64,000 nucleotides of DNA from contig CM060203.1 of NCBI GenBank assembly GCA_030562195.1, forward strand, positions 14,760,534-14,824,533, written 5' to 3'. The notes beneath the pieces are model-generated. The model did no database searches. It was given only the letters and a program-made list of their open reading frames with translations, and was not told the origin of the DNA. Within the stretch, counting starts at the first letter, position 1, and each line of letters begins with the position of its first letter. The stretch is from Nipponacmea schrenckii. Lineage: Eukaryota > Mollusca > Gastropoda > Lottiidae. Made by a program: the position numbers and the translations under genes. Positions 31,345-43,386 of the stretch are shown in pieces.

Positions 31345-33510
31345 ATGGCATCCCTTCTTGCGTTTTCCTTACCGGTAAGGTGTTCTTCATTGCGAAATGG
31401 TCGCAGTTGGAGGATATTAACAGATTCCCTGCCAGTAACTAGAAGTTTTTATACTACTGCACAAGTTGCCAGCAAAGATTTGTATTGGAATGATCGTTTC
31501 AATGAAGGAGAGCAACAATTTGAAAAAATTCTGATTGCCAATCGAGGTGAAATCGCCTGTCGGGTAATCAAGACATGTCAACGGTTAGGAATTAAGACTG
31601 TCGCAGTGCACAGCGATGTTGATTCCCTGTCAGTTCATGCTAGAATCGCAGATGAAAGAATCTGTATTGGTCCAGCACCAACGAGTCAGAGCTACCTGCA
31701 AATGGAAAAGATTTTAGATGCGGTGAAGCAGACAGGAGCTCAAGCTGTACATCCAGGGTATGGATTTTTATCTGAAAATACCAAGTTTGCTGGTGAGCTG
31801 GAAAAGATGGGGGTTCAGTTTATTGGGCCTAACAGTAAGAGTATATATGACATGGGTGACAAGATCGAAAGTAAAAGAATTGCAACCAAAGCAGGCGTGA
31901 ACATGATTCCAGGGTTTGATGGCGTTGTTCAAGATGGTGACCATTGTGTGAAGCTAGCCAATGAAATTGGTTATCCGGTAATGATCAAAGCCTCAGCTGG
32001 TGGTGGAGGAAAAGGAATGAGAATTGCATGGAATGATAAAGAGGCCAAACAAGCTTTCAGATTATCTTCTCAAGAAGCAAAGTCAAGTTTTGGAGATGAT
32101 CGAATGCTGATTGAGAAATTTATCGACAATCCAAGACATATTGAGGTTCAAGTTCTGTGTGATAAACATGGTAATGCCCTATGGTTAAATGAACGAGAAT
32201 GTTCGATCCAGAGGCGAAATCAAAAAGTTATTGAAGAAGCTCCAAGTACCTTTGTTGATCCTGATATGAGAAAAGCAATGGGTGATCAGGCTTGTATGAT
32301 GGCAAAGGCTGTAGGGTATGATTCAGCAGGAACTGTAGAATTTCTAGTGGATTCCAAGAAAAATTTCTTCTTTTTAGAGATGAACACTAGATTGCAGGTG
32401 GAACATCCAATAACAGAATGCATCACTGGAATTGACATTGTGCATCAGATGATACGATCAGCTAAAGGACATAAACTTTTACATGAACAAAAAGACATCC
32501 CTGTAGACGGCTGGGCATTGGAGTGTCGTGTCTATGCTGAAGATCCTTACAAAAATTTTGGCATGCCTTCAATTGGACGTCTATCACGATATCAAGAACC
32601 TCTGCATCTAGAGAATGTTCGATGTGACAGTGGTATTCAGGAGGGAAGTGAAATCAGCATTTATTATGATCCAATGATTTGTAAACTTGTAACCTACGGG
32701 AAAAATAGGACTGATGCATTAGAGACAATGAAGCATGCATTGGATTCGTATGTTATAAGGGGAGTAACTCATAATATTCCTTTATTACGAGATATCATCA
32801 CAGAACAAAAATTTGTGGCTGGTGACATCACTACTAAGTATCTTCAGCAAGTTTATCCAGACGGATTCCAGGGTAAGAAATTGTCCGAGACAGAAACTAA
32901 TGAACTAGTGGCTTTATCAAGTGCTCTTTATGTCTCGGATGAGCTACGCAGTAAAGATTTTGAAAATGGTGCTAAAAATGTTGAAATGCCATCAAAATTT
33001 GAATTGGTAGTGAATGCTGTGAATAATGTTTACAATACAACAGTGGAAAAAGTTGCTGAAGGTTTCCGTGTTCATCTTAATGGAGATATTGTTAACATTA
33101 ATGGACAAATTCAGTTTCATTCTCAATTAATAAATACTACCTTAAATGGCATTGACAGTCAATTTCAACTGAGTAAACGAGAAGGGGCTGGAAGTTATCG
33201 TCTACGATTCCTTGGAACTGTTTTTCCAGTGCAAGTTCTGACAACATTTGCAGCTGAAATGATGAAGTTGATGCCAGAAAAGAAAGAAATTGACATCAGT
33301 ACTATGATTTTGGCACCAATGCCTGGAATGCTGAAGTCTGTGAATGTAGAACCGGGACAGAAAGTCGGGGAAGGCCAAGAAGTTTGCGTCTTAGAAGCCA
33401 TGAAGATGCAGAATAGTCTTGTTGCAGGTAAAAGTGGTGTTGTAAAGAAGGTCAACTTTAAAACTGGTGAAACTGTCAGTGAAGATGATATAATTGTTGA
33501 ATTAGAGTAA
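31345..33510 (+). CDS. PCCA: Propionyl-CoA carboxylase alpha subunit, mitochondrial (intronless)
   Basis: A single uninterrupted frame of 721 residues (human about 728). It carries the biotin carboxylase domain ([20 protein letters not shown] near the start; glycine-rich ATP-grasp loop [49 protein letters not shown]), the BT linker domain, and the C-terminal biotin carboxyl carrier domain with the biotinylation site EAMKMQN (Lys about 687). It forms the alpha6/beta6 enzyme that converts propionyl-CoA to methylmalonyl-CoA in the matrix. The ATG at 31345 has a strong context (AAAATGG) and opens a basic, Ser/Arg-rich presequence ([20 protein letters not shown]). An in-frame ATG at 31294 would add 17 residues. 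The complete lack of introns contrasts with the intron-rich neighbours. AATAAA at 33688 and 33692 are candidate 3' signals. Confidence 0.96.
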   Translation: MASLLAFSLPVRCSSLRNGRSWRILTDSLPVTRSFYTTAQVASKDLYWNDRFNEGEQQFEKILIANRGEIACRVIKTCQRLGIKTVAVHSDVDSLSVHARIADERICIGPAPTSQSYLQMEKILDAVKQTGAQAVHPGYGFLSENTKFAGELEKMGVQFIGPNSKSIYDMGDKIESKRIATKAGVNMIPGFDGVVQDGDHCVKLANEIGYPVMIKASAGGGGKGMRIAWNDKEAKQAFRLSSQEAKSSFGDDRMLIEKFIDNPRHIEVQVLCDKHGNALWLNERECSIQRRNQKVIEEAPSTFVDPDMRKAMGDQACMMAKAVGYDSAGTVEFLVDSKKNFFFLEMNTRLQVEHPITECITGIDIVHQMIRSAKGHKLLHEQKDIPVDGWALECRVYAEDPYKNFGMPSIGRLSRYQEPLHLENVRCDSGIQEGSEISIYYDPMICKLVTYGKNRTDALETMKHALDSYVIRGVTHNIPLLRDIITEQKFVAGDITTKYLQQVYPDGFQGKKLSETETNELVALSSALYVSDELRSKDFENGAKNVEMPSKFELVVNAVNNVYNTTVEKVAEGFRVHLNGDIVNINGQIQFHSQLINTTLNGIDSQFQLSKREGAGSYRLRFLGTVFPVQVLTTFAAEMMKLMPEKKEIDISTMILAPMPGMLKSVNVEPGQKVGEGQEVCVLEAMKMQNSLVAGKSGVVKKVNFKTGETVSEDDIIVELE

Positions 33511-33891
33511 GGATTAAAACATCATTAATAGCATATATAAGAAATAGGAACATTTTTTACATGATTTATGTATCAATTTTGTCTGCACACATTAAGGTGT
33601 GTTCTTATCCATTTCACTTGTGTGATTTAATTTTTCTTTCTGTTAAATTTTATCCTAGGTTGCATTTAGTTTTTGAGACATTATCTAAATAAATAAAGAA
33701 TTGATTTATGATAATTTATGTGCATATATAATGCAGAAAATATTTTCAATGTTTGCCTTATGAATATATATATATTTGTTGTTAGAATCTGTTTTGTTGT
33801 ATTATAGACTAATACCGGTATATTATGTACTGTATGGAATTGTTAAATTTTGATGAATGCTCATTTCTCCAAATATTAAATAAACTGATTC

Positions 33892-34090
33892 AGCTGTTTA
33901 TAGAAATGTTTGCTATAGTAGTACAGCTGTTTATAGAAATGTTTGCTATAGTAGTACAGCTGTTTATAGAACTGTTTTCTAGAGTAGCACAGCTGTTTAT
34001 AGAAATGTTTGCTATAGTAGTACAGCTATTTATAGAAATGTTTGCTATAGTAATACAGCTGTTTATAGAAATGTTTGCTATAGTAGTAAT
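33892..34090 (+). repeat. 33-bp minisatellite, six copies
   Basis: The unit reads CAGCTGTTTATAGAAATGTT followed by TGCTATAGTAGTA. Because 33 is a multiple of three an open frame passes through it, but this is a by-product and not a gene. It lies about 380 bp downstream of PCCA. Confidence 0.85.
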
Positions 34091-34470
34091 TCTCCAAATT
34101 TTGGTAACATAAATGAGATTATAATTATGCGCATTTTTCTCAATTGTTAATATTTATATTTAGACTTTCCTATGCTTAAAGAGATAGATGAGATTATAAT
34201 TATGCGCATGATAAACAGTAGGAAATATCACAGTTTAAACAATATAATTCTAATACATTATTAAGTTTATTTCTTAAAATAAAAAGTTGGTGCATTTTTT
34301 GTTTTTTTATTACACTATAGATTTTTGTTTTTTTTTGCCATCTGCTATACAAGAATTACTATCTAGTTTTTTCTTAAAGAAAATTGTGATTTGAATGTTA
34401 TTAGGGATCTTGGCCCAAGTTTTTGGAACTTGGAATATTAATTACTGAAGGATGAGGTTGTCTTTTTAAG

Positions 34471-34833
34471 TGGACCAAGTTATGGCAACAATAGAAAGGC
34501 AAACTAAAGATGCATATGAGCTGTACAGCAAAACTTCATATTATTTGTATCTAACTGGACCAAGAAAATATGGAAGTCCTCATCCAAAATGTCTTATAAG
34601 ATTTTTTTTTTATAGAAATGTATTGGTTTATTGCCTATCTATTATTCTTGTATCTTTCTTATGTAGCATTTTGTTGTATAAAAATATTTTTTGATAAAAT
34701 GTTTTTGTTGTGTGATTTTCAGACAGGTGCTTATGGAGGCAGCAAGTTAGAAACTTTCTCTCTAAAGGTTACAGAGAAATTGTCTAACCTGCTGCCTCCA
34801 ACAGAGTCTAACCTAATCCAGGATTTGATTCAG
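34471..34833 (+). pseudogene. Possible orphan exons or gene remnant
   Basis: Two short open stretches look exon-like. At 34471 onward, after a pyrimidine-rich acceptor, the frame reads DQVMATIERQTKDAYELYSK. At 34723-34833 a 111-base block between TGTGATTTTCAG and CAG|GTCTAG encodes TGAYGGSKLETFSLKVTEKL and on to NLIQDLIQ. No domain is recognised and no start codon or downstream partner was found. It could be a decayed copy, an exon of a non-coding RNA, or chance. Confidence 0.22.
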
Positions 34834-34944
34834 GTCTAGTTTAAGGTTTCAGAATTGTTCTCCTCCATAGTGATACAAGTTGGTCAACCAACATGAAAGC
34901 ATGAATCTTTTTATTTTTATCAAATGAAATATAACTAAGTACCC

Positions 34945-35217
34945 TGAGTGATCCTGCATCTTAGAATGCTCAAGAAGTTCTCAAGAATTATCAATATGTG
35001 TATACATTCATCAGTGAACTTACCTGGTGTCATAAAGTAACAGAATCCCTGTTAAATTTGTAAAAAAAACTAATCAATTTATTACAAGTTTTTTTAAGAT
35101 TTATAAGATTATATAAGGATTCTGTTATGTTATTTACTGATGGACATAAGTTCTTGCTGGCCAAGTTTAAAATTTTTGAATTTTATTTTCATTCTTAGAT
35201 GCAGTATTCTTTTAAAG
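34945..35217. mobile_element. TTAA-bounded MITE, copy C
   Basis: Shares TTCATCAGTGAACTTACCTG and CATAAAGTAACAGAATCCCT with copy B. The right end is GCAGTATTCTTTTAA. The left end begins near CTGCATCTTAGAATG, the complement of the right subterminal sequence. Left border approximate. Confidence 0.6.
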
Positions 35218-35379
35218 ACACTGTGAAAGTTTGAAAGCAAAAATACCATATTAATGCTGCACCTACAAACACTCTATTGGTATTGTTTTATTTACAAGCC
35301 ATATCTAAAGACGGAATATAAAGCTAAGACTTTTGTCAAAGGGAGCGAGCATATCTAGTTTCTTAGCAGATGACAAGCT

Positions 35380-35610
35380 AATGTTTTCTGCTTCCAGCAG
35401 GTGCTGAAATCATGAAAACTAAGTTGTAGTTGGTTAAATTTGGATTGATTATGTTGATTTGGTAGTTGGTAGTTTTGCTTCCAGCAGGTGCTGAACTCAC
35501 AACTAAATAGTAGTTGGTGGTGGGATTGGTTAAATTTGGATTGATTATATTGATTTGGTAGTTGGTAGATAGTAAATAGTAGTTGGTGGTGGGATTGGTT
35601 AAAGTTAATT
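35380..35610. repeat. Degenerate ~85-bp tandem duplication
   Basis: CTTCCAGCAGGTGCTGAA occurs at 35391 and 35472; GTTGGTGGTGGGATTGGTTA occurs at 35513 and 35583. Two to three interleaved partial copies, no coding signal. Confidence 0.55.
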
Positions 35611-36348
35611 AAGTTCTCCTCATTATCACCAAATACTTCAGTAGATAATCCTGGATTATAAAAAACTCCATGTAAGTAAGACCAGTTTGTCTGCCTTTTT
35701 GATCCATTACTGAACTTTGACCTTTAAACTTTGATCTTAAAATGTGACTTCGTTGTAACGTACAAAAAGGTCATTACCCCATACACAAGATCGAAAAATC
35801 CTTATGTATTGAGCAGTCTTTTGTCACCTTTGACACCAGATTAGGACAAGATTGCTTTTAAGGACTTCCCTGTTTTTATGATTCCAATAGTTATTAGATA
35901 TTATATATAATCAATCTAAACCAACAACTACCATTTTTTTACAAATCAACAAGAATAACCATGATCAGAACCAGTTTGGTAGAATGAAGAAAACCAAGAA
36001 GAAACCCCATTCAGGACTGAGTTAAACTGCCATTTCATTCTCTACGGCCAGATCTCAAGAATTATCAACAACCAAACCAATCATCCAATTTGCAAAATCT
36101 AACTACCAACTACTACGAATACCATCAACTACATAGTTTGCGATAAGGATCTGCTAGAAGCAAACGTCTTATCATCAGTACCTACCTCCCTGTCGTTGTG
36201 GATTTCATGGTCTTTTAAGTGTATTTGTCCTATTTATCAATAATCATCATCATCAATGAGTCAATCCTGCTAGAGGCAAAAAAAAATATTGGAATATTAA
36301 ACTTATATGTCCTCTTATTAAATAAAAAGTATGAACAGCTGAAATGAT

Positions 36349-36405
36349 CTCAAGCTGTACCTAGGCTATGGATTTATGTCTGAAAATACCAAGTTAGCTG
36401 ATTAG
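36349..36405 (+). pseudogene. Decayed PCCA fragment
   Basis: 57 bases align to 31739-31797 of PCCA with 50 matches and one 2-base gap; both copies contain CTCAAGCTGTAC and TCTGAAAATACCAAGTT. The parent segment encodes [18 protein letters not shown]; the copy reads GYGFMSENTKLAD and then a TAG stop. No other part of PCCA was recognised nearby. Because the parent gene has no introns, a processed origin cannot be told from a DNA-level duplication. Confidence 0.7.
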
Positions 36406-39400
36406 TATGCAATTTGAGCTTATTCCCCCCTCACTACCCCATTTTGTCCATTCACGCTTAATCCCAATAGGTCTACTCACCTGACATAGTTCCCTCGAAA
36501 GCATTCCACGTACACAAACGTGCCTCTTAGATCACAGTTGAGTTACCCGCTCCACGTTCAACTGTAGAGAGCCCCCCCCCCCTTCTCTACTATCAAGACC
36601 TTCACAGTATGGTACGTATGTCCTTTAAGACTAGCCCAAGGATTAACATTGTTTCTGTAATCTTCAATCTATAAAAATGATTATCCGAGATTTTGGAAAG
36701 CGTCCAAATATATCAAAAAACATTGATAGTGTGTAAATTGTTGAAACGTTATGTTAGACAATCAGGAGTAAATGAAATTTCATTTTGCTGTGTTAACGAT
36801 ATCTACTTAGGAACCACTATTGGAGGCAAATTATATATGACTTAAAGGTATATATTATTCAGTTATTACATTAATTCAATTTAAAAACAAAGAAATGAAA
36901 CTCTGTAACTCAGTTTATGAAATATTTAGATGGATGTATTCCTTAAATGTGTAATGTTAAACAACGTTATGAAGGCTTATTAGGTGAACTCTCGACTCCA
37001 TTATATCTCAGCTTTTATGTTTGGATAACTTGATTTCATTGCTTTCTCCACGAGAGGAAAAGTTCCTGGACTTGGATTACAAGAGGATGGAACTCAATAT
37101 CCAGGGATAATAGAACTCGCGGAACAAAGGCGGCGATAATGTTGTTGTGAATGCACTCCTCTACAGGTGTGGAGCCTTCGTGCAGTTATAGCTAATTTAA
37201 TAGCATTGATTCCATCCATATACAGCTATATACCGAACAATCTTCAGCAATAAATGTTTAATGCAACGTTGTGTTTATGCAGGTTATATCTGATATTTTA
37301 TTTTTTTATCGTGAATGGATTACATTAAAATCTTTCCTGCAAATTTGCAGTCGAAACGATTATAACCTAGCTGACTGTTGATTTCATATAATTGTTTTTG
37401 GAATCCTGGTCTCTTCTAATGCCACTCTGCGATTGTGTTTGTCAATTTGTGTTTCGGAAAATCCAAACTTAGCCAATTAGAAGCGTAATTGTATATGTGA
37501 AAATTAATATTTGGATAGTTTTCGCTTTCAGGTAAATATCTTATTAGACTTTATTTGCTTTAATAGATCCGATGGAACCATCATGATTGAGGTCATAGCC
37601 GCTAGATTAGATAATAAACAGTGACGTAATATGGCGAGGTGTGGGGAGGGGCAGGCTGACATTAAACCTGGGCCCGGATTTAATGGTATAATAGGATATG
37701 TGATAGCATACCGTTCTTCCGTCGGGCCTATGAAAGACTCATTTTGAATTGAAAATTAAGCCTACTAGATTATTCAAAATTCATCTCAGGACATCTGAAA
37801 TGCACTGGCTTCTGACAGACCCCAGGATTCAAGGTGATTTGACTTTTCGGGTCTCGCCTCAGAGAAACACTTCTCATTCTGATACCCCCTACCCCTGACT
37901 ACTACTGCTGGCTATTGACACTGTTGTGGTAAAATTTTCCTCAATTCGTAATGAATGTGTTGCTGAAAATTAGCCAAATCAGACATACAACTGTTTTATA
38001 TTGATTAGCCCAATCGGGAGCATCTAGACGAAAAACTTTCCAAATAAGGTACAGAATAGTAGTTCAGTAAGGTATAGAACTGTTGTAAAGCCCAAATAAG
38101 CTACATAAAAGAAGGATATTCATCAAATTATTTTACACAATATTTCTTTATTAAAGAAAAATATACATTAAAATGAAATGATGGTTATTCGAATCTGCCG
38201 CGCTGAACAATATTATAAATCTATACATATATATTTCCTATAACATGAAATGATTATATAAAACTTCATTTCATTAGTCCAATAATGTTCAGTAGAAATC
38301 TACATTTAACTCCATTTCATAGCATAAGCTCAATTACTACAGACAAATATACAATTTCTTAAGCCCAACAATACAGAACAATAGGACATAAAATCTTATA
38401 TCATTAGTCCATAAAAGATATAAAACTCTATATCATATCATTTGTAAAAATAAGGTACATAACCGCAGGATAACAAATTCAATTTATTTCCTTATTTCAA
38501 TCAAGTTATAAAACTGAATTTCATATCATTCGCCAACTAAGGTACAGTGAAATGAAATGATGGAATTGTACGTATTACTCTTCTGCTCCTAATGAGGGCT
38601 AGTGAAAACTGTCCCAATAAGGTACAGAACTGCAGTATATAAAATTTCATATTATTTATAGCCCAATCAAGATATAAAACTGCATTTCATACCATTGGCC
38701 AATAAGGTACAGAACTGCAGGGTATAAAACTTCATATTGATTCACAAGTCCATTAAGGTAAAAATAAGTAGGACACACAAATGCCATTTGATATAACTAG
38801 CCCTTCAGAAGCAGAGGGTCGTCTTCACCATAATATATATGAAAAGTAGAACGATAAAGTCTGTTTTAATGTTTCTTGTCGTTGTAAGCTGTCTATAAAA
38901 GATGTTAAAAGCCATGGCAATTCAATTTACGACTTACTAATCTGATTATGTAGACAAAGATGCTTTTAATGTTTTAACTGACACTTTCAGATTGGCTGTT
39001 TACTTCTAGGTCTGTAGGTAACAGGCTGGTTTAAGGGACAAGAGTGTGCCAGGACAAGGGCTCATGAGGGTAGTTATGGGACAAATTCCCGTGTGTTCAT
39101 ATTTACAAACTTTAACATAACAAGTGGCGACATGTCGTGTTGATTGGCTGTTTTGAAATCACGTTACATATGGATTTATACACGAAAGTTACCGACTAAG
39201 GATCTCAATTTTTTGTCTTTGACCCATGGAACCACCCCCCCCCCCCTTTCCGACAGGAAATTTCGAAAACTAGAAGCTCGAAAAACGTATTTCTGACGGT
39301 TCTTAGACAAAATCCGTGTTAACTTGTTGTTTTTGTTTGTAATGTAATCAACCTCTGCTAACCGAGGAAAGGAAAATTGATGGGACTTAATTCTAACTAG

Positions 39401-40270
39401 CCGAGGCCCAGACCCCATTGACCCCACCCTAACGACAGGGCTGATGATATGTAATGGTTTACGTGTTAAAACGACTATGTGTTGTACACTTGACACCTTA
39501 AAAGAATCATCGGATGTAACATCAGTTAGGGGCATTGGACACCAATCGAGCAAGAGCTTGCAAGAGGTTTAGGTCTGGAGTGGTGTGTATATGCTATATA
39601 ACACACTTATATTACAGACAGAAATTTTTTATTTTGTCTTATAATAAATGGCCTTCATTCAATTTACTGAAACTATGAGTAGAATCGAAAACATGTGATT
39701 GACTTAAAGGGATAGAATGATCAAAAAATTTAAACATTTTTAACTTTGCCAATAAGACCATATATTCATCAGCAGATATACCTGCTGACAAAAATAATGT
39801 CAAAAAATAATTAAAAAAAAATATTCAAAAAAATAAGTAATTATCCTTAAAATATTTTTCAGAAATTGATTAAGTTAAGTGTTAAGGGTTATACCCCTGT
39901 CCGAGCATTTCGTTTAGGCCCCTTCATAAGAGGCAATTATATTTCTTATTATCGAAAACAAACGCAATCGTAAGGTTTATGATGTCAAATAAAGGAACAT
40001 AACCTGAGATAAATAGATGACTAGTTTTACCTTTGACAGAGCATTATGCCAAGGCATTCATAACAATCAAGTTAAAAATAGAGCAAATTATAGAAATTGA
40101 GGGAATTGAGATCTAATTAGTGTGTTATTGATTATCCTTTATATAATTCTATCATTGGAATTCATTTGATTTGGATAGTACTGTCAGGTAAGCACGACAC
40201 TGTTATTTTCTCTCTATCTTAGGATGAATAAATGGGCATGCCTGAATGTATTCAATGGGTAAGCGTCTAA
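36406..40270. other. Intergenic region without recognised genes
   Basis: No exon is supported. 38100-38780 holds degenerate repeats around AAGGTACAGAACTGCAG and TATAAAACTTCAT. A C-run lies at about 39234-39247. A partial MITE copy (TTAAAGGGATAGAATGATC) begins near 39705. A minus-strand open frame across the C-run at 39176-39553 has no recognisable domain. Confidence 0.45.
39705..39860. mobile_element. TTAA-bounded MITE, copy D (partial)
   Basis: The left end TTAAAGGGATAGAATGATC, followed by AACTTTGCCAATAAGACCAT and ATATTCATCAGCAGAT, matches the inverted half of the family. The right end is not clear. Confidence 0.45.
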
Positions 40271-40274
40271 GTTT

Positions 40275-40345
40275 AGTCGGTAGCGAGTTGTACTGTTGTC
40301 TGCTGGGCGATTAGGTGTCGCGAGTTCGAATCCTCCTCAAGGTAG
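40275..40345 (+). mobile_element. tRNA-like sequence, probable SINE head or tRNA relic
   Basis: Contains an A-box-like TTTAGTCGGTAGCGAG and a good B-box, GAGTTCGAATCC (40321-40332). The T-stem does not pair properly and no clean cloverleaf forms, so it is unlikely to be a working tRNA. A 27-bp minisatellite begins about 30 bp later. Confidence 0.4.
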
Positions 40346-40375
40346 AAAACAATTACGATTTGTAATACATGTACA

Positions 40376-40765
40376 AATATGAGATTTTCTAATACATGTA
40401 CAAGTATGAAATTTTCTAATACATGTACAAGTATGAGATTTTCTAATACATGTACAAGAATAATATTTTCTAATAAATGTACAAGTATGGAATTTTCTAA
40501 CACATGTACAAGTATGAGATTTTCTAATACATGTACAAGAATAATATTTTCTAATAAATGTACAAGTAAGGGATTTTCTAATACATGTACAAGAATGAGA
40601 TTTTCTAATACATGTACAAGTATAAGATTTTCTAATACATGTACAAGAATGAGATTTTCTAATACATGTACAAGTATGGGATTTTCTAATACATGTACAA
40701 GTATGAAATTCTCTAATACACGTGCAAGTATGAGATTTTCTAATACATGTACATGTGATATTAGC
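40376..40765. repeat. 27-bp minisatellite, about 14 copies
   Basis: The unit is ATTTTCTAATACATGTACAA plus GTATGAG. Each unit contains the palindrome TACATGTA. The period is a multiple of three, so long repetitive frames open on both strands; these are not considered genes. Confidence 0.9.
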
Positions 40766-41166
40766 ATTAACTTTCACAGTAGTTTGAACTGTTCTGTAAG
40801 ATAAGCATGGTATTGCTTCTCGCTTTCTATATTTGGGATGAATGAGCAAGGTAGACCGAGAACAAACGAGGAAATTGTGATAAATTGTAATTACTTCCTA
40901 TAAAGTTACTATATTTATATTATGGGATTTTCTAATACATGTACAAGTATGAAATTCTCTAATACACGTGCAAGTATGAGATTTTCTAATACATGTACAT
41001 GTGATATTAGCATTAACTTTCACAGTAGTTTGAACTGTTCTGTAAGATAAGCATGGTATTGCTTCTCGCTTTCTATATTTGGGATGAATGAGCAAGGTAG
41101 ACCGAGAACAAACGAGGAAATTGTGATAAATTGTAATTACTTCCTATAAAGTTACTATATTTATTA
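40675..41166. repeat. 246-bp tandem duplication
   Basis: 40675-40920 and 40921-41166 are almost identical. Each begins with the last units of the 27-bp minisatellite and ends in ATAAAGTTACTATATTTA. The near identity indicates a recent event. Confidence 0.9.
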
Positions 41167-41474
41167 ACTTTCGACGTTTTAACGAAGATACTTTCTCTTT
41201 ATTTTTTGGATGAATGAACAAGGCAGACAGAAAACGAATAAGGAAATTGGGATGTATTGTAATAAATATAAATTATATTATTTTGTTAGACAAACTTGGT
41301 ATGAAGCTATCCATCTTACCTTCTTTCTATCCTAGGATGAATAAAACAGACAGACGGGAAGTAAGAAAAGGAGTGGATTAGTGGATTGGCATATTATTAT
41401 ATTATCGTAATTGACGTCTGCTTATATATCTCATCATATTTTAGAAGATAATTATTATAGCTTTTATTAGATTA

Positions 41475-41990
41475 TTAAATTTGAAAACTGTATAACTAAA
41501 CACCGTAGAAAATTTTAAAGTTGTATAACGTATACACTGTAGAGAAATTTTAAAGCTGTATAAACTATACACCGTTGAGAATTTGAAAGCTGTATAACGT
41601 ATACACTGTAGAGAAATGGAAGACTGTATAACGTATACACTGTAGAGAAATTGAAAGCTGTATAAAGTATACACTGCAAAGAAGTTCAAAGCTGTATTAA
41701 GTATACACTGTAGAGAAATTGAAAGCTGTATAACGTATACACTGTAGAGAAATGGAAGACTGTATAACGTATACACTGTAGAGAAATTGAAAGCTGTATA
41801 AAGTATACACTGTAAAGAAGTGCAAAGCTGTATTAAGTATACACTGTAGAGAAATTGAAAGCTGTATAACGTATACACTGTAGAGAAATTGAAAGCTGTA
41901 TGAAGTATACACTGTAGAGGAATTGAAAGCTGTATAACGTATACACTGTAGAGAAGTTGAAAGCTGTATAAACTATACACCGTAGGGAAT
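41475..41990. repeat. 34-bp minisatellite, about 15 copies, with higher-order pattern
   Basis: The unit is GAAAGCTGTATAACGTATAC followed by ACTGTAGAGAAATT. Variant units (GGAAGACTG, CAAAGAAG) recur in the same order about 135 bp apart (41615-41735 and 41750-41870), so blocks of four units were duplicated. Three units equal 34 codons, and all frames of the minus strand happen to be open. Confidence 0.88.
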
Positions 41991-43368
41991 AAAGGTTGTA
42001 ACATTACCTTTGTAAATATGTTACAACAGCACAGGCTCGGGACATTTAAGCTTGTAGCTCTTGAACATTATATACCATAGAGATAGACAGAGACAGACTA
42101 ATGAATGAATTTGATACATTGTAGGCTAATATATTACAGTACTAGAAACGATTGCATCAACAATTTCATGTTGAATGTCATAAACAACTATAAATCATCG
42201 ATAAACCCTGAATCCCTCATGGAATTGTCTTTGTTTAACTGGTCTTTGACTTCCAGGAATCCTGCTCATCCATTGTCCTGTAATGATCAGGGACAATGGC
42301 TCCAGATTTCAATAATAAACCTTCATGTAATTGAACAAAAAAGAGAGGGTCCGTAGGGAGATTCTTCTTTGCCTTGAATTTCAGTAGCTTTTGTTAGATA
42401 ATACATAGTCTTATGTTCAGAGGCGTCATTTGTTCACAACCTTGCCCGAACGATTTGGACAGAAATTCCAAATATTTTTTTTTAAAATGCTTTTTAAATT
42501 GGTGTATGAGTGTTTAAATGTCAACGATTCTGAAACGAGATTTCTGTCTGGAGGTTTCGTCGAATGTAACCTCTTACTGCTGCCCTCATTTCCCCCATTG
42601 TGCATAACATATTTATCAATCATCCAGACCCTAATTCAAAGGAGAGGAGAGATATTATATAAATGTAACGCTTCATACGAAATTTTCACGTGGCTGCAAA
42701 AAAAAAAAACATCGACTGGGTAGGGTGCAATATTCTAGACACCAGCGATTCCACCTTCTGCTCACATGGGTGCAAGAACCCAGAATGTACATGAAATGGG
42801 TGATTCGTTTCTTTTTACAGTCTTTTGAGTTCAGACATTGAGTTCAATTTATCCAAAATTACATCCGACGGATTGAAAAAAAAATTGAACAAAGTCTCTG
42901 CGTTTGTGTGCTTCATCGGTCTACTACGTCTCCGCCCCTATCCCTTTCGGGCTTGATGTGTGCCATTCCCCAGAACCGTTTTTCTACCTACGCCCACTGG
43001 ATATTATATATCATATAGCTAGTAAAGTAATTTATCTTCCAGGCTGAATCCTTTTCAAGTATAAAACAACAACAATTGGATATATCCGTAAGATGACGAC
43101 GATAGACAATTAAAAAGAAGTAGATAATTAACGTAATTGGATTTCGGATAAATCAAATTTATGTTTGGTTTCTGTCGCTTGGTTATAATCTTTCCTTTCC
43201 TTGTTTATTCGTCTGCTCGCGATAATTTTCAATCGAATACGAGCTCAGGTGTAGAAAAGAAGTCAATTAGTTCACGGAATAGATGTAGAAAAGAACTGGC
43301 AACCATTCTGATAGATCCAGATTGTATTGCATTAAAATACTTAATTCCCTTCTTTATTTTTATTTCAG
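41991..43368. other. Region upstream of the MGTC-protein exon
   Basis: No exon is supported. A short perfect hairpin CCATTGTCC/GGACAATGG lies at 42271-42300. The 5' UTR of the next gene starts at an acceptor ending at 43368, so its promoter is further upstream and was not located. Confidence 0.4.
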
Positions 43369-43386
43369 GGAAGTTGTTGAATTACA

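Noticed and set aside
33195..33455. Minus-strand frame within PCCA
   Set aside because: Overlaps the conserved biotin-carrier region of PCCA and has no homology of its own.
39176..39553. 125-codon minus-strand frame crossing a C-run
   Set aside because: Low-complexity GGG-rich segment, no domain, and no support from flanking signals.
40275..40345. A functional tRNA gene
   Set aside because: A good B-box and a plausible A-box, but the T-stem and acceptor stem do not pair. Kept only as a tRNA-like relic.
40273..40849. Long repetitive open frames on both strands (VHVLENLIL-type and TCTCIRKSH-type)
   Set aside because: They are produced by the 27-bp minisatellite, whose period is a multiple of three. 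No start context, splice signals or domain.
41441..42004. 187-codon minus-strand frame
   Set aside because: By-product of the 34-bp array. No recognisable domain and no gene-like flanks.
42271..42300. Short hairpin CCATTGTCC/GGACAATGG
   Set aside because: Nine-base arms are expected by chance in a window of this size, and nothing nearby gives it a role.
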